A stretch of DNA of 64,000 nucleotides from an uncultured Pantoea sp. Lineage in GTDB: Bacteria > Pseudomonadota > Gammaproteobacteria > Enterobacterales > Enterobacteriaceae. Each line of letters begins with the position of its first letter. Position 1 is the first letter of the stretch. Below, piece by piece: positions 11,806 to 23,305 of the stretch. Under the pieces are notes generated by a model. The model worked only from the letters and a program-made list of their open reading frames with translations, searched no databases and was not told where the DNA came from. A program made the translations under genes and the position numbers. The stretch covers positions 62,001-126,000 of the forward strand of contig CAJYVD010000033.1 of NCBI GenBank assembly GCA_913778495.1, read 5' to 3'.

Positions 11806-13221
11806 GTGGATTATCTGCCTCTCTTCGCCGATCTCAAACACCGCCCGGTGCTGGTGGTTGGCGGCGGCGACATCGCTGCACGCAAAATTGAACTGCTGCG
11901 ACGCGCCAGCGCGCACATACGCGTTGCGGCGCGTGAAATCGGCCCAGAGCTGCAGCCGCTGCTGGAAACCGGGGCAATTGAGTGGATCGCCACGCGCTTT
12001 GAACCCGCGCAGCTGGACGACGTTTTTCTGGTGATTGCCGCCACGGACGACAACGCGCTCAACGCGCAGGTTTTTGACGAAGCCAACGCGCGCCATCGGC
12101 TGGTTAACGTGGTGGACGATCAGCCCAAGTGCAGCTTTATCTTCCCTTCTATCGTCGATCGCTCCCCGCTGGTGGTGGCGATCTCTTCCAGCGGCACTGC
12201 ACCGGTTCTGGCGCGTCTGCTGCGGGAAAAAATTGAGGCACTGCTGCCGGGCAACCTCGGCCAAATGGCGGAAGTGGCAGGGCAGTGGCGCGACAAGGTT
12301 AAACAGCGCTATCGCCGCATGTCCGATCGTCGCCGCTACTGGGAGCGCGCCTTCAACGGGTTGTTTGCCAGCCAGATGGCGGCGGGCAATGTTAACGAAG
12401 CGCGTCAAACCCTGGATCGCGAACTGGAGAACAGCGACGACCGCCAGGGCGAAATCAGCCTGGTGGGTGCCGGACCCGGCGACAGCGGCTTACTGACGCT
12501 ACGCGGCCTGCAGGTCATGCAACTCGCGGACGTCGTGCTGTACGACCATTTGGTGAGCGACGAGGTGCTGGAGCTGGTGCGCCGCGACGCCGATCGCATC
12601 TGCGTGGGCAAGCGCGCCGGTGCGCACTCGGTGGCGCAGGAAGAGACCAATCAGATGCTGGTGACGCTGGCGCAGCAGGGCAAGCGCGTGGTGCGGCTTA
12701 AAGGCGGCGATCCCTTTATCTTCGGACGCGGCGGTGAAGAGCTGCAGGCGGCAAAAGCGGCTGGCATTCCGTTTCAGGTGGTGCCGGGCATCACCGCAGC
12801 GGCAGGCGCCACGGCCTATGCGGGGATTCCGCTGACGCACCGCGATTATGCGCAAAGCGTGATGTTCATTACCGGTCACTGCCGCGCCGACGGCGACGGC
12901 ATTGACTGGGCGGCGCTGGCGCGCGCACGGCAGACCCTGGCTATTTATATGGGCACGGTGAAAGCGGCAGAGATTGCCAGCGCGCTGATCGCTCACGGCC
13001 GCGCGGCGACCACGCCGGTGGCGGTCATTGGGCGCGGCACGCGCCAGGATCAGCAGGTGCTGACCGGCACGCTCGAACAACTTGAGGAACTGGCCGCTGC
13101 GGCGCCTTCGCCGGCGCTGCTGGTGATCGGTGAAGTGGTGAATCTGCACGCGCAGCTGGCGTGGTTCCAACATTCGGTACAGCCCGGGGCTCGCGAGTCC
13201 GCGGTTGTCAATTTGGCTTGA
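11806..13221 (+). CDS. cysG: Siroheme synthase CysG (trifunctional)
   Basis: Makes siroheme from uroporphyrinogen III: the N-terminal CysG-B part is precorrin-2 dehydrogenase/ferrochelatase and the C-terminal CysG-A part is SAM uroporphyrinogen methyltransferase. The 471 residues cover both. The NAD-binding [17 protein letters not shown] is near residue 14, and SUMT motifs [33 protein letters not shown] and [10 protein letters not shown] lie from about 218 on. The GTG start at 11806 is chosen by the AAGG just upstream and the conserved [10 protein letters not shown]. In K-12 cysG sits with nirBDC; here it leads cysDNC, supplying cofactor for CysI. Confidence 0.97.
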   Translation: MDYLPLFADLKHRPVLVVGGGDIAARKIELLRRASAHIRVAAREIGPELQPLLETGAIEWIATRFEPAQLDDVFLVIAATDDNALNAQVFDEANARHRLVNVVDDQPKCSFIFPSIVDRSPLVVAISSSGTAPVLARLLREKIEALLPGNLGQMAEVAGQWRDKVKQRYRRMSDRRRYWERAFNGLFASQMAAGNVNEARQTLDRELENSDDRQGEISLVGAGPGDSGLLTLRGLQVMQLADVVLYDHLVSDEVLELVRRDADRICVGKRAGAHSVAQEETNQMLVTLAQQGKRVVRLKGGDPFIFGRGGEELQAAKAAGIPFQVVPGITAAAGATAYAGIPLTHRDYAQSVMFITGHCRADGDGIDWAALARARQTLAIYMGTVKAAEIASALIAHGRAATTPVAVIGRGTRQDQQVLTGTLEQLEELAAAAPSPALLVIGEVVNLHAQLAWFQHSVQPGARESAVVNLA

Positions 13222-13230
13222 GGAAAAATT

Positions 13231-14139
13231 ATGGACCAAAATCGTCTTACTCATCTGCGCCAGCTTGAAGCGGAGAGTATCCATATCATTCGCGAGGTGG
13301 CGGCCGAGTTTAGCAACCCGGTGATGATGTATTCCATCGGCAAAGATTCGTCGGTGATGTTGCATCTGGCGCGCAAGGCGTTCTTTCCGGGCACGCTGCC
13401 TTTCCCGTTGCTGCACGTGGACACCGGCTGGAAATTCCGTGAGATGTACGCGTTTCGCGATCGCACCGTGAAAAACATGGGCGCTGAACTGCTGGTACAT
13501 CGCAACCCGGAAGGCGTGGCGATGGGCATCAACCCGTTTGTGCACGGCAGCGCCAAGCACACTGACATCATGAAAACCGAAGGGTTGAAGCAGGCGCTCA
13601 ACAAATACGGTTTTGATGCGGCCTTCGGCGGCGCGCGGCGCGATGAAGAGAAATCGCGCGCTAAAGAGCGCATCTATTCGTTCCGCGATCGTTTCCACCG
13701 CTGGGACCCTAAAAATCAACGTCCAGAGCTGTGGCACAACTACAACGGCCAGATTAACAAAGGCGAAAGCATTCGCGTCTTCCCGCTCTCCAACTGGACC
13801 GAGCTGGATATCTGGCAGTATATCTTCCTGGAAAACATTGAAATCGTGCCGCTCTACCTTGCCGCGCCGCGTCCGGTGCTGGAGCGTGACGGCATGTTGA
13901 TGATGGTGGATGACGACCGCATCAACTTGCAGCCGGGTGAAGAGATTACGCAGCGCATGGTGCGCTTCCGCACGCTGGGCTGCTGGCCGCTGACCGGCGC
14001 GGTAGAGTCCGACGCGCAGACGCTGCCCGCCATCATAGAGGAGATGCTGGTCTCCACCACCAGCGAACGTCAGGGGCGCGTGATCGACCGCGATCAGGCC
14101 GGTTCGATGGAACTGAAGAAACGTCAGGGTTATTTCTAA
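13231..14139 (+). CDS. cysD: Sulfate adenylyltransferase subunit 2
   Basis: Small subunit of ATP sulfurylase, which adenylates sulfate to APS. It has 302 residues, full length. The PP-loop motif [18 protein letters not shown] is near residue 36, and [17 protein letters not shown] and [13 protein letters not shown] are further family motifs. Nine bases separate it from cysG, with GAGGAAAA as ribosome site. It works as a heterodimer with CysN, encoded next. Confidence 0.98.
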   Translation: MDQNRLTHLRQLEAESIHIIREVAAEFSNPVMMYSIGKDSSVMLHLARKAFFPGTLPFPLLHVDTGWKFREMYAFRDRTVKNMGAELLVHRNPEGVAMGINPFVHGSAKHTDIMKTEGLKQALNKYGFDAAFGGARRDEEKSRAKERIYSFRDRFHRWDPKNQRPELWHNYNGQINKGESIRVFPLSNWTELDIWQYIFLENIEIVPLYLAAPRPVLERDGMLMMVDDDRINLQPGEEITQRMVRFRTLGCWPLTGAVESDAQTLPAIIEEMLVSTTSERQGRVIDRDQAGSMELKKRQGYF

Positions 14140-14149
14140 GGAGACGCAG

Positions 14150-15577
14150 ATGAATACCGTAATTGCCCAACAGATTGCCGAACAGGGCGGCGTGGAAGCC
14201 TGGCTTACCGCGCAGCAGCACAAAAGCTTACTGCGTTTTCTCACCTGTGGCAGCGTTGACGACGGCAAAAGCACCCTGATTGGGCGTCTGCTGCACGATA
14301 CTCGCCAGATTTATGAAGATCAGCTCTCGTCGCTGCACAATGACAGCAAGCGCCACGGCACGCAGGGGGAAAAACTCGACCTGGCGCTGCTGGTAGACGG
14401 CTTGCAGGCCGAGCGTGAGCAGGGCATCACCATCGACGTGGCCTACCGTTATTTCTCTACCGAGAAGCGTAAATTTATCATCGCTGACACGCCCGGCCAC
14501 GAGCAGTACACCCGCAACATGGCGACCGGCGCGTCTACCTGCGATCTGGCGATTTTGCTGATCGACGCGCGCAAAGGCGTGCTGGATCAAACGCGCCGCC
14601 ACAGCTTTATCTCCACGCTGCTGGGCATCAAACATCTGGTGGTGGCGATCAACAAAATGGATCTGGTGGACTACAGTCAGGAGACGTTCGAGCAGATCAA
14701 ACAGGCGTATCTGGATTTCGCGGCGCAGCTGCCTGAAGATCTCGATATTCGCTTTGTGCCGATGTCGGCGCTCGAAGGCGATAACGTTGCCACGCCCAGC
14801 AGCACCATGCCGTGGTACAGCGGCCCGACGCTGCTGGACGTGCTGGAAACCGTAGAGCTGAAGCGGGTGGTCGACACCCAGCCGATGCGCTTCCCGGTGC
14901 AGTATGTCAACCGACCGAATCTCGACTTCCGCGGCTACGCCGGTACGCTGGCATCTGGCGTGGTGTCAGTCGGCCAGCGCGTCAAAGTGCTGCCGTCCGG
15001 CGTGGAATCCACCGTTGCGCGCATTGTTACTTTTGACGGCGATCTGCCCCAGGCGGGTGCCGGCGAAGCGATCACGTTGGTGCTGAACGACGAGATCGAC
15101 ATCAGCCGCGGCGATCTGCTGGTGGATGCCAGCACCGAACTGCAGGCGGTGCAATCGGCTTCGGTCGATGTGGTGTGGATGGCCGAGCAGCCGCTGCAGC
15201 CGGGCCAGAGTTATGAAGTGAAGATCGCCGGCAAGAAAACCCGCGCGCGCGTAGAAAAGATCGTGCATCAGGTGGAGATCAACACGCTGGAGAAGCGCGA
15301 CGCCGACGCGCTGCCGCTCAACGGCATCGGTCTGGTTGATCTGACCTTTGATGAGCCGATGGTGCTGGATGCGTATCAACAGAATCCCGTCACCGGCGGC
15401 ATGATCTTTATCGATCGCCTCAGCAACGTCACGGTGGGAGCGGGCATGATCAATCAGCCGCTGCACGATGCACCCGCCCGCACCGGCGACTACAGCGCCT
15501 TTGAGCTGGAACTGAACGCGCTGGTGCGCCGCCATTTCCCACACTGGCACGCGCGCGATCTGCTGGGGCGTGACTGA
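14150..15577 (+). CDS. cysN: Sulfate adenylyltransferase subunit 1 (GTPase)
   Basis: GTPase subunit whose hydrolysis drives APS formation by CysD. The 475 residues resemble EF-Tu: G1 [15 protein letters not shown] near residue 34, G3 [18 protein letters not shown]4 NKMDLVD, then beta-barrel domains. Some species fuse CysN to CysC; here they are separate, with a one-base overlap (TGATG) between the cysN stop and the cysC start. Confidence 0.98.
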   Translation: MNTVIAQQIAEQGGVEAWLTAQQHKSLLRFLTCGSVDDGKSTLIGRLLHDTRQIYEDQLSSLHNDSKRHGTQGEKLDLALLVDGLQAEREQGITIDVAYRYFSTEKRKFIIADTPGHEQYTRNMATGASTCDLAILLIDARKGVLDQTRRHSFISTLLGIKHLVVAINKMDLVDYSQETFEQIKQAYLDFAAQLPEDLDIRFVPMSALEGDNVATPSSTMPWYSGPTLLDVLETVELKRVVDTQPMRFPVQYVNRPNLDFRGYAGTLASGVVSVGQRVKVLPSGVESTVARIVTFDGDLPQAGAGEAITLVLNDEIDISRGDLLVDASTELQAVQSASVDVVWMAEQPLQPGQSYEVKIAGKKTRARVEKIVHQVEINTLEKRDADALPLNGIGLVDLTFDEPMVLDAYQQNPVTGGMIFIDRLSNVTVGAGMINQPLHDAPARTGDYSAFELELNALVRRHFPHWHARDLLGRD

Positions 15578-16182
15578 TGGCCCAGCATGACGAGAACGTG
15601 GTTTGGCATGACCATCCGGTCACGCGCGCCGCGCGCGAACAGCAGCATGGCCATCAGGGCGTGGTGCTGTGGTTTACCGGCCTTTCGGGGTCGGGTAAAT
15701 CTACCGTGGCGGGCGCGCTGGAGCAGGTGCTGCACCGCGCGGGCGTCAGCACCTACTTGCTCGATGGCGACAACGTGCGGCACGGGCTGTGCCGCGATCT
15801 CGGCTTTAGCGAGTCGGATCGCAAAGAGAATATCCGCCGCGTGGGTGAAGTGGCCAAGCTGATGGTGGATGCCGGATTGGTGGTGCTGACGGCCTTTATT
15901 TCACCGCACCGCGCGGAGCGCCAGATGGTGCGCGAACTGATCGGCGACGATCGCTTTATCGAAGTGTTTGTGGATACGCCGCTGGCAGTGTGTGAGGCGC
16001 GCGATCCCAAAGGCTTGTATAAAAAAGCCCGTGCCGGCGAGCTGGCGAATTTCACCGGAATTCATAGCCTTTATGAAGCGCCCGAGGCGCCAGAAATCCA
16101 TCTGGAAGGGGAACAATTGGTTACAAACTTGACCGGCCAATTGTTAGACCTGCTTCGCCGCCGCGATATCATCAGATCCTGA
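15577..16182 (+). CDS. cysC: Adenylylsulfate (APS) kinase
   Basis: Phosphorylates APS to PAPS, the substrate of CysH. It has 201 residues with Walker [16 protein letters not shown] near residue 33, the APS-binding [17 protein letters not shown], and [13 protein letters not shown]. Its ATG overlaps the cysN TGA by one base. It is the last gene of the cysG-D-N-C run. Confidence 0.97.
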   Translation: MAQHDENVVWHDHPVTRAAREQQHGHQGVVLWFTGLSGSGKSTVAGALEQVLHRAGVSTYLLDGDNVRHGLCRDLGFSESDRKENIRRVGEVAKLMVDAGLVVLTAFISPHRAERQMVRELIGDDRFIEVFVDTPLAVCEARDPKGLYKKARAGELANFTGIHSLYEAPEAPEIHLEGEQLVTNLTGQLLDLLRRRDIIRS

Positions 16183-16236
16183 ACCGACAGCGGCAAACCC
16201 GACGGTTTGCCGCGCCATAGCGTCAACAGGATCTCT

Positions 16237-16557
16237 ATGCAGAACGTTACCCCAATGCTGGCACGTAAAGATGAACGCACCCCGGATGAGCCTCGCTCAT
16301 CGCTGCCGGGGGGCGTGATTGGCTTTCTCTCGTACTGGGGCGCGCTGGCCATTCCGTTCCTGCTCTACGGTTCTAATACCCTGTTTTTCTTCCTGTATAC
16401 CTGGCCATTTTTTCTGGCGCTGCTGCCAGTGTCGGTGCTGATTGGCATCGTGCTGAGCCTGATCATTCGCGCCCATCTGCTGTGGAGCGCGCTGGTTACC
16501 GCTGCCGCCGTCATCTGTCTCTTCTGGCTGCTGTTCTCATTTCTGTCGGGCTGGTAA
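16237..16557 (+). CDS. ygbE: DUF3561 family inner membrane protein YgbE
   Basis: Small inner-membrane protein of unknown function, conserved between cysC and ftsB in enterics. The 106 residues start at the ATG at 16237 with AGG six bases upstream; a TTG 30 bases earlier has no such site. Three hydrophobic segments are visible (about residues 31-48, 49-70 and 77-103) and the signature LYGSNTLFFFLYTWPFFLALLP is strongly conserved with E. coli YgbE. No catalytic motif is seen. Confidence 0.85.
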   Translation: MQNVTPMLARKDERTPDEPRSSLPGGVIGFLSYWGALAIPFLLYGSNTLFFFLYTWPFFLALLPVSVLIGIVLSLIIRAHLLWSALVTAAAVICLFWLLFSFLSGW

Positions 16558-16716
16558 CGCGCGTCTGATGAGCAAACGCATCCTCCGGTTACAAAACTTT
16601 ACCTGCCACGCCGTCTGCTATCCTGTTTCTCGCCGCCCGACAGCGGCATTTTCGCCGCCACTGTGGAGTCCGGCGTGAACTTATGGGATGATTGAGCCGT
16701 TTTTCAGGGGGCGGGG

Positions 16717-17034
16717 ATGGGAAAGCTGACGTTACTGTTACTCGTGCTGCTGGGATGGCTTCAATATTCCCTGTGGCTGGGCAAGAACGGTATCCATGAC
16801 TATACGCGCGTCAACGAAGACGTCGCGGCACAACAGGCGAATAACGCCAAACTTAAAGCGCGCAACGATCAGCTGTTTGCCGAAATTGACGATCTCAATG
16901 GCGGCTCTGAGGCGATCGAGGAGCGCGCACGTAGCGAGCTGGGTATGATTAAACCCGGCGAGACTTTCTATCGTCTGGTGCCAGACCAAAACAAACGCAA
17001 TGCGCAGCAAGGCGCGCAGAACCAACAACGATAA
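16717..17034 (+). CDS. ftsB: Cell division protein FtsB
   Basis: Bitopic divisome protein that forms a complex with FtsL and FtsQ. The 105 residues have one N-terminal membrane segment (about residues 3-21, [19 protein letters not shown]), then a periplasmic coiled coil ([25 protein letters not shown]) and the conserved [19 protein letters not shown]. The ATG at 16717 follows a G-rich ribosome site. Three bases separate it from ispD, as in E. coli. Confidence 0.96.
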   Translation: MGKLTLLLLVLLGWLQYSLWLGKNGIHDYTRVNEDVAAQQANNAKLKARNDQLFAEIDDLNGGSEAIEERARSELGMIKPGETFYRLVPDQNKRNAQQGAQNQQR

Positions 17035-17037
17035 CTC

Positions 17038-17754
17038 ATGAATCCACTCTTTTCTCGTGCGGATGTCATTGCCGTGGTGCCTGCCGCTGGCGTGGGCAGC
17101 CGCATGCAAGCGGCCTGTCCCAAACAGTATCTGACCATTGGCGAATTGACGCTGCTGGAGCATAGCGTGGCGCGCTTGCTGGCCCATCCGGCGGTAAAAC
17201 AGGTGGTGGTGCCGGTGAGCAACGATGACGGCTGGTTCGCCTCGCTGCCGTTGGCGCGTGATCCGCGTGTACTGCGCGTGACCGGCGGCGAGACGCGGGC
17301 TGAATCCGTACTGGCTGGCCTGCAGGCGATTGCGCACGGTGAGTGGGTGCTGGTGCATGACGCTGCGCGACCGTGTCTGCATCCCGACGATTTAGCGCGA
17401 CTGCTGGCCGTGCGTGAGCACAGCCACGTCGGCGCCATTCTTGCAGCACCGGTGCGCGATACCATGAAGCGCGCGGAGGCAGGTAAACCGGCGATTGCCC
17501 ATACCGTTGAGCGCGAAGCCTTGTGGCACGCGCTCACGCCACAGTTTTTCCCCCGTGCGCTGCTCACTGCCTGCCTGACGCGTGCGCTTCATGAAGGTGC
17601 AACCATCACCGATGAAGCCTCGGCGCTGGAGTATTGCGGCTATCACCCGCTGCTGGTCAGCGGACGCAGCGACAACATCAAGGTAACGCGGCCGGAAGAT
17701 TTGGCGCTGGCGGCCTTTTATCTCACACAGATTCAGTTACAGGAGAGCGCATGA
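17038..17754 (+). CDS. ispD: 2-C-methyl-D-erythritol 4-phosphate cytidylyltransferase
   Basis: MEP isoprenoid pathway enzyme that joins CTP and MEP to CDP-ME. It has 238 residues. The nucleotide-binding [20 protein letters not shown] is near residue 14; [11 protein letters not shown] and [11 protein letters not shown] are also family motifs. It overlaps the start of ispF, which encodes the enzyme two steps later. The ftsB-ispD-ispF-truD-surE order is standard for enterics. Confidence 0.97.
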   Translation: MNPLFSRADVIAVVPAAGVGSRMQAACPKQYLTIGELTLLEHSVARLLAHPAVKQVVVPVSNDDGWFASLPLARDPRVLRVTGGETRAESVLAGLQAIAHGEWVLVHDAARPCLHPDDLARLLAVREHSHVGAILAAPVRDTMKRAEAGKPAIAHTVEREALWHALTPQFFPRALLTACLTRALHEGATITDEASALEYCGYHPLLVSGRSDNIKVTRPEDLALAAFYLTQIQLQESA

Positions 17755-18227
17755 TGCGTATCGGTCACGGTTTTGACGTTCACGCGTTTGGCGGCGAGGG
17801 CCCGCTGGTGATTGGCGGGGTGCGAATTCCCTTTGAACAGGGTTTTTTAGCGCACTCTGACGGCGATGTTGCGCTGCATGCGCTCACGGATGCGCTGCTG
17901 GGCGCTGTTGCCATGGGGGATATTGGCAAACTGTTCCCGGACACCGATCCCACTTATAAAGGCGCCGACAGCCGCGGGCTGCTGCGTGAAGCCTGGCAGC
18001 GCATTCAGCAGAAAGGCTACCGCATTGGTAACGTTGACGTCACCATTATCGCTCAAGCCCCCAAAATGCTGCCGCACGTGCCGCAGATGCGCATTAACAT
18101 CGCCGAGGATCTCGGTTGCCATATGGACGAGGTTAACGTCAAAGCCACCACCACGGAAAAATTGGGGTTTACCGGCCGCGGTGAAGGCATCGCCTGTGAG
18201 GCGGTGGCGCTGCTGGTGAAGGCATGA
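17754..18227 (+). CDS. ispF: 2-C-methyl-D-erythritol 2,4-cyclodiphosphate synthase
   Basis: Cyclises CDP-ME-2-phosphate to MEcPP in the MEP pathway. The 157 residues begin [16 protein letters not shown] with the metal-binding Asp/His pair (DVH), then [18 protein letters not shown] and [18 protein letters not shown]. Two adjacent ATGs (17751, 17754) both fit the AGGAG ribosome site; the second gives the conserved N-terminus. The stop overlaps the truD ATG (ATGA). Confidence 0.97.
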   Translation: MRIGHGFDVHAFGGEGPLVIGGVRIPFEQGFLAHSDGDVALHALTDALLGAVAMGDIGKLFPDTDPTYKGADSRGLLREAWQRIQQKGYRIGNVDVTIIAQAPKMLPHVPQMRINIAEDLGCHMDEVNVKATTTEKLGFTGRGEGIACEAVALLVKA

Positions 18228-19267
18228 CGGCGCTGCATTACCTGCACGGCGTACCGCGCGCCAGCGGTGTGATCAAGGCCCAGCCGGAAGATTTTGTGGT
18301 CATCGAAGATTTGGGTTATCCCTACGACGGTGAAGGCGAGCAGGTGCTGGTGCGGGTGCGTAAAACCGGCTGTAACACGCGCTTTGTGGCGGAGGCCATT
18401 GCCAAGTTTCTGGGCGTGCCGCCGCGCGATCTCAGCTATGCCGGCATGAAAGATCGCCACGCGGTGACCGAGCAAACGCTCTGTTTTCGCGTGCCGGGCA
18501 CCGCAATGCCGAATTTGGCCGGCTTCGCGCTGGACGGAGTTGAAATCCTGCAGGTGATCCGCCACAAGCGCAAACTGCGCATCGGTGCGCTGGCAGGCAA
18601 TGCGTTTCGTTTGGTGGTGCGCGAGGTGTCCGATCGTGCTGACGTTGAAAACCGACTGCAGCGGATCCAGCGGCAGGGTGTCCCAAACTATTTTGGCGAA
18701 CAGCGTTTTGGGCGCGGCGGCAATAATCTGACCCAAGCGAAACGCTGGGCAGAAGAGGCGTTTCGTCCCCGCGACCGCAGCATGAAAGGCATTTTGCTCT
18801 CGGCGGTACGCAGTCAGCTGTTTAACCAGGTCACAAGCGCACGTCTTGAGCAGCAGGGCAGCCTGTGTAAGGTGCTGGCGGGCGACGCGTTGCAGCTTAC
18901 CGGACGCGGCAGTTGGTTTGTGGCGGCGGCAGAAGAGCTGCCGACCCTGCAGCAACGCGTGGATAACCACGAATTGCGTATTACCGCCCCGCTGGCGGGC
19001 CGGGGAGAGCCGGACACGCAAAGTGAGGCGCTGCTCTTTGAGCAAGCCCAGCTGGCAGAGGAAACCGCGCTGCTTGACCTGCTGGCGCGCGAACGCGTTG
19101 ATGCCGCACGGCGTGCGATGCTGGTGGTGCCATCCTCGTTGCGCTGGACGTGGCGCGATGATGCCACGCTGGAAATGGCGTTTTGGCTACCTGCCGGCAG
19201 CTTTGCCACCAGCGTGGTGCGTGAATTGCTGAGCAACGGCGCGAGCGCAGCGCTGGGCGACGAGTAA
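18224..19267 (+). CDS. truD: tRNA pseudouridine(13) synthase TruD
   Basis: Isomerises U13 of tRNA-Glu to pseudouridine. It has 347 residues. The catalytic Asp is in the motif [13 protein letters not shown] near residue 80; [16 protein letters not shown] is another signature. The start overlaps the ispF stop by four bases. In E. coli surE follows almost directly; here a 205-bp gap intervenes. Confidence 0.96.
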   Translation: MTALHYLHGVPRASGVIKAQPEDFVVIEDLGYPYDGEGEQVLVRVRKTGCNTRFVAEAIAKFLGVPPRDLSYAGMKDRHAVTEQTLCFRVPGTAMPNLAGFALDGVEILQVIRHKRKLRIGALAGNAFRLVVREVSDRADVENRLQRIQRQGVPNYFGEQRFGRGGNNLTQAKRWAEEAFRPRDRSMKGILLSAVRSQLFNQVTSARLEQQGSLCKVLAGDALQLTGRGSWFVAAAEELPTLQQRVDNHELRITAPLAGRGEPDTQSEALLFEQAQLAEETALLDLLARERVDAARRAMLVVPSSLRWTWRDDATLEMAFWLPAGSFATSVVRELLSNGASAALGDE

Positions 19268-19472
19268 CGTCTTTTGCGCCCGGCCTGCGCGTCGGGCCTC
19301 TCTTCTGCCCTGGCTTGCGGTACGCATCCTGGGTCACATGATTTTCGTCTACCACTTCCTGCGACCCGCCGCTAGAATGCAAACATCTTTGCCTCGCGGG
19401 TAGCGCACGCTGTCATCACAGCCATTGCCCGGGCAGGCTCAGGGAAGTTGAATCCATAAAGGTCAGGTACAG

Positions 19473-20234
19473 ATGCGGATATTGTTGAGCAACGACGATG
19501 GAATCCATGCGCCGGGTATTCAAACGCTGGCGCGCGCGCTGCGTGCGTTTGCCGAGGTGCAGGTTGTCGCGCCCGATCGTAATCGAAGCGGCGCGTCTAA
19601 CTCGCTGACGCTGGAAACGCCTCTGCGCACCTTTACGCATGACAATGGTGACATTGCGGTACAGATGGGAACGCCCACCGACTGCGTCTTTCTCGGCGTT
19701 AACCATCTGATGCAGCCGCGCCCTGATATCGTGGTCTCCGGCATCAATGCGGGGCCGAACCTGGGGGATGACGTGATTTACTCCGGCACGGTCGCCGCCG
19801 CGATGGAAGGGCGCCATCTCGGCCTACCCGCTTTAGCGGTGTCGCTCAATGGTCACCAGCACTACGCCACTGCCGCAGCGGTGACCTGCACGCTACTGCG
19901 CGCACTGGCGCGCACGCCGCTGCGCACCGGTCGTATTCTTAATATCAACGTGCCCGATGTGCCGCTGGCAGAGATCAAAGGCTGGCGCATCACCCGCTGC
20001 GGCAGCCGTCATCCCGCCGATCAAGTTATTTGCACCGAAGATCCGCGCGGTCAGCCGCTTTATTGGATCGGACCGCCCGGCGGCAAGCTGGATGCTGGCC
20101 CGGATACGGATTTCGCTGCCGTTGATGCGGGATACGTGTCGCTTACTGCGCTGCACGTGGATCTCACGGCGCATGCCGCCCACGACGTGCTGCACGACTG
20201 GTTACGCGAGGCCGAGGTAACGCTCGCATGGTGA
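19473..20234 (+). CDS. surE: 5'/3'-nucleotidase SurE
   Basis: Stationary-phase survival phosphatase that hydrolyses nucleoside monophosphates and exopolyphosphate. It has 253 residues. The metal site NDDG is at residues 7-10 ([15 protein letters not shown]), with [14 protein letters not shown] and [25 protein letters not shown] following. It overlaps pcm by seven bases, the conserved surE-pcm arrangement. The 205 bp upstream hold a weak GC hairpin (19278-19297) and no gene. Confidence 0.97.
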   Translation: MRILLSNDDGIHAPGIQTLARALRAFAEVQVVAPDRNRSGASNSLTLETPLRTFTHDNGDIAVQMGTPTDCVFLGVNHLMQPRPDIVVSGINAGPNLGDDVIYSGTVAAAMEGRHLGLPALAVSLNGHQHYATAAAVTCTLLRALARTPLRTGRILNINVPDVPLAEIKGWRITRCGSRHPADQVICTEDPRGQPLYWIGPPGGKLDAGPDTDFAAVDAGYVSLTALHVDLTAHAAHDVLHDWLREAEVTLAW

Positions 20235-20854
20235 ACCGGCGTATCGAAGCGCTGCTCGAACAGCTGCGCAAGCAGGGGATTCATGATGAACTGCTGCTCA
20301 AAGCCATCGCCGATGTGCCGCGCGAACGCTTTATCGATGAAGCGTTTGAACACAAAGCGTGGGAAAACGTCGCGCTGCCGATTGGCAGTGGGCAAACCAT
20401 CTCCCAGCCCTATATGGTGGCGCGCATGACGGCGCTGCTGGAACTGAATCCGCATTCCCGCGTGTTGGAAATCGGCACGGGATCGGGGTACCAGACGGCC
20501 ATTTTGGCGCATTTGGTCGATCACGTTTATTCTGTTGAACGTATTAAAGGACTGCAGTGGCAGGCCAAGCGCCGCTTAAAACAGCTGGACCTGCACAATA
20601 TCTCCACGCGACACGGTGATGGCTGGCAAGGATGGGCCGCGCGCGGACCTTTTGATGCCATTATCGTCACAGCGGCCCCGCCTGAAATTCCGACTGCGCT
20701 GATGGCACAATTAGGTGAAGGCGGCAAAATGGTGCTGCCGGTTGGCGAGGATCAGCAAGTGCTTAAGCGGTTGCATCGTCGAGGCGGGGAACTGCGGGAA
20801 GAGATCATCGAGCCGGTGCGCTTTGTGCCGCTGGTGCAGGGCGATCTCGCCTGA
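20228..20854 (+). CDS. pcm: Protein-L-isoaspartate O-methyltransferase
   Basis: Repairs isoaspartyl residues in ageing proteins by SAM-dependent methylation. It has 208 residues. Motif I is [18 protein letters not shown] near residue 79; [24 protein letters not shown] and [14 protein letters not shown] are conserved. It starts inside the end of surE and precedes nlpD, as in E. coli. Confidence 0.97.
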   Translation: MVNRRIEALLEQLRKQGIHDELLLKAIADVPRERFIDEAFEHKAWENVALPIGSGQTISQPYMVARMTALLELNPHSRVLEIGTGSGYQTAILAHLVDHVYSVERIKGLQWQAKRRLKQLDLHNISTRHGDGWQGWAARGPFDAIIVTAAPPEIPTALMAQLGEGGKMVLPVGEDQQVLKRLHRRGGELREEIIEPVRFVPLVQGDLA

Positions 20855-21020
20855 CCTGTCCATAAGCAAATCGACACAACTGTTACATAGCACGGCGCAG
20901 TTGATATTGTTACTATCCTTGTTAATCAATGTAAAAGACCGCATTTGCGCGTTTGCGTAGTTAAAAATGCGGTCAAGAATGTCACATCGTTTTATTCAGG
21001 TTGGCCATCACGGGGGATTA

Positions 21021-22187
21021 ATGAGCACGGGAAGCACAACTTTTCAATTACGCCGTCTGGCGACACTTTCACTGGTCGGGTTTTGGCTGGCAGGCTGTAG
21101 CTCAGGTGATAACACCCAGGCGCCGATAAGCCAGATTGGCAGCGGTGGCGAGAGCGGTATGTCTGCCCCGGCGAGCGCCCCCAGCGGCGGTATGATGGCT
21201 TCACAAAACAGCACCGTTCCGGCGATGCCGCACGGCGGTATGTTGAGCGGTGGCACGCCTTCAACGGCGCCTTCCGGCGGAATGATTAGCGGCGGTACAG
21301 CGTCCGCAGCACCCTCGGGCGGAATGGTAAGCGGCAATAATAATGTCACCACGCAAAACGGCCGAATTGTGTACAATCGCAATTATGGGAATATTCCGAA
21401 AGGTAGTTACGGTGGTGAGACATATACCGTCAAGCGAGGCGACACGCTGTTCTATATCGCCTGGATCACCGGCAACGATTTCCGCGACCTCGCTCAACGC
21501 AATAATATCTCTGCGCCCTATAGCCTGGAAGCCGGGCAGACGCTTCAGGTTGGCAACGGTAATGGTCAAACAATCACCGGCGGTAACGCGATAACCGCAG
21601 CGGATGCAACGCAAAGCGGCGTGCCTGGGACAAATACCCAGACGCAAATTAAATCGACCCCTGTTGCACAGCAACCTGTTATTACGTATTCTGATGATTC
21701 GGGTTCGACAGGCAGCAAATTACTGCCGTCGAAAGGAGCAAATAATGTGGCAACGACCACAGCTCCTGTTACCGCACCCCCTACGGTTAGCAGCACAACC
21801 ACCAGCACAACCCCTGTGGGAAGCTGGCGTTGGCCGACCGACGGGAAGATTATCGATAACTTCTCTGCTGCAGAAGGCGGGAATAAAGGGATCGATATCG
21901 CTGGGTCGCGTGGACAACCTGTGGTGGCCACCGCATCGGGAAGGGTGGTATACGCAGGCAACGCGCTCCGCGGGTACGGTAATTTGATCATCATTAAGCA
22001 CAACGATGATTACCTGAGTGCCTACGCCCATAACGATTCAATGCTGGTCCGGGAACAACAGGAAGTTAAGGCGGGGCAAAAAATCGCTACGATGGGTAGC
22101 ACCGGCACCAGTTCAGTACGATTACACTTTGAAATTCGTTACAAGGGGAAATCCGTAAACCCGTTGCGTTATTTACCGCAGCGATAA
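21021..22187 (+). CDS. nlpD: Lipoprotein NlpD, activator of amidase AmiC
   Basis: Outer-membrane lipoprotein that activates the cell-separation amidase AmiC. It has 388 residues from the ATG at 21021, chosen for its GGGGGA ribosome site and the lipobox LAGC (Cys at about residue 26); the frame is open 54 bp further upstream. A long low-complexity Ser/Gly/Ala/Met-rich linker with repeated SGGM units (about 40-110) precedes a LysM domain ([20 protein letters not shown]) and a C-terminal LytM/M23 domain ([19 protein letters not shown]) in which the catalytic metal ligands are degenerate, as in other NlpD. In E. coli the main rpoS promoter lies inside this gene. Confidence 0.95.
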   Translation: MSTGSTTFQLRRLATLSLVGFWLAGCSSGDNTQAPISQIGSGGESGMSAPASAPSGGMMASQNSTVPAMPHGGMLSGGTPSTAPSGGMISGGTASAAPSGGMVSGNNNVTTQNGRIVYNRNYGNIPKGSYGGETYTVKRGDTLFYIAWITGNDFRDLAQRNNISAPYSLEAGQTLQVGNGNGQTITGGNAITAADATQSGVPGTNTQTQIKSTPVAQQPVITYSDDSGSTGSKLLPSKGANNVATTTAPVTAPPTVSSTTTSTTPVGSWRWPTDGKIIDNFSAAEGGNKGIDIAGSRGQPVVATASGRVVYAGNALRGYGNLIIIKHNDDYLSAYAHNDSMLVREQQEVKAGQKIATMGSTGTSSVRLHFEIRYKGKSVNPLRYLPQR

Positions 22188-22237
22188 TCCGGCAGAACCT
22201 TGGTGTTCTGCCCTTGGATCACGGGTAGGAGCCGCTT

Positions 22238-23230
22238 ATGAGCCAGAATACGCTGAAAGTAAACGAGTTACATGATGATGCGGAATTCGACGAGAACGGA
22301 GCTGAGGTTTTTGATGAGAAGGCTCTCGTTGAGAACGAACCTGGTGATAACGAAGTAGCAGAAGAAGAGCTGCTGTCACAAGGTGCGACGCAACGCGTGT
22401 TGGATGCGACACAGCTCTATCTTGGTGAGATTGGTTATTCTCCATTGCTCACGGCGGAAGAAGAAGTTTTCTTTGCCCGTCGCGCACTGAGAGGTGACAT
22501 TCCATCTCGTCGCCGCATGATCGAAAGTAACTTACGCTTGGTGGTAAAGATTGCCCGCCGCTATAGCAATCGTGGTCTGGCGTTGCTGGATCTGATTGAA
22601 GAGGGGAATCTCGGCCTGATTCGCGCCGTAGAGAAATTTGACCCAGAACGTGGGTTCCGCTTCTCAACTTACGCCACCTGGTGGATTCGTCAGACCATTG
22701 AACGGGCTATCATGAACCAAACCCGTACTATTCGTCTGCCGATTCACATCGTAAAAGAGTTGAACGTTTACTTGCGTACCGCGCGTGAACTTTCTCACAA
22801 GCTCGATCATGAGCCGAGTGCGGAAGAGATCGCTGAACAGCTGGACAAGCCCGTTGAAGATGTCAGCCGTATGCTGCGCCTCAACGAGCGCATTACCTCA
22901 GTTGATACACCGTTAGGTGGCGATTCTGAAAAAGCGCTGTTGGATATCCTGGCCGATGAGAAAGACAACGGTCCGGAAGACACCACGCAAGACGATGATA
23001 TGAAACAAAGCATCGTTAAGTGGCTGTTTGAACTTAATGCCAAGCAGCGTGAAGTGCTGGCGCGTCGTTTCGGCCTGTTGGGCTATGAAGCGGCAACCCT
23101 TGAAGACGTGGGCCGTGAAATCGGTTTAACCCGTGAGCGCGTGCGTCAGATTCAGGTTGAAGGCTTGCGTCGTCTGCGTGAAATTCTGCAGACGCAGGGT
23201 CTCAATATTGAAGCACTGTTTCGTGAATAA
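22238..23230 (+). CDS. rpoS: RNA polymerase sigma factor RpoS (sigma-38)
   Basis: Master sigma factor of stationary phase and general stress. The 330 residues match E. coli. Region 1.2/2.1 ([21 protein letters not shown]), region 2.3/2.4 ([19 protein letters not shown]), region 3 ([11 protein letters not shown]) and the region 4.2 helix-turn-helix ([20 protein letters not shown]) are all intact. The long 5' leader expected from transcription within nlpD is the usual target of small RNAs. It converges on mutS across a shared terminator. Confidence 0.98.
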   Translation: MSQNTLKVNELHDDAEFDENGAEVFDEKALVENEPGDNEVAEEELLSQGATQRVLDATQLYLGEIGYSPLLTAEEEVFFARRALRGDIPSRRRMIESNLRLVVKIARRYSNRGLALLDLIEEGNLGLIRAVEKFDPERGFRFSTYATWWIRQTIERAIMNQTRTIRLPIHIVKELNVYLRTARELSHKLDHEPSAEEIAEQLDKPVEDVSRMLRLNERITSVDTPLGGDSEKALLDILADEKDNGPEDTTQDDDMKQSIVKWLFELNAKQREVLARRFGLLGYEAATLEDVGREIGLTRERVRQIQVEGLRRLREILQTQGLNIEALFRE

Positions 23231-23246
23231 GCCCTAAACGGGAAAT

Positions 23247-23280
23247 AAAAAAGGTGACCTCAGCGGGTCACCTTTTTTTT
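23247..23280. terminator. Bidirectional terminator between rpoS and mutS
   Basis: A 13-bp stem (AAAAAAGGTGACC pairing with GGTCACCTTTTTT, 6-nt loop) is followed by further T residues. It lies in the 75-bp gap between the two convergent genes. Confidence 0.92.
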
Positions 23281-23305
23281 ATGTCTTAAATCGCACAAGG
23301 CGCGT

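Noticed and set aside
12499..14274. 591-codon minus-strand frame opposite cysG, cysD and cysN
   Set aside because: It is antisense to three well-supported genes, with His/Arg/Gln-rich composition typical of a shadow frame in high-GC coding DNA.
18053..19045. 330-codon minus-strand frame opposite ispF and truD
   Set aside because: Antisense to two conserved genes, and no ribosome site or recognisable domain.
19278..19297. GC hairpin after truD as a terminator
   Set aside because: Only a 5-bp stem with a 10-nt loop and no T-tract; too weak to call.
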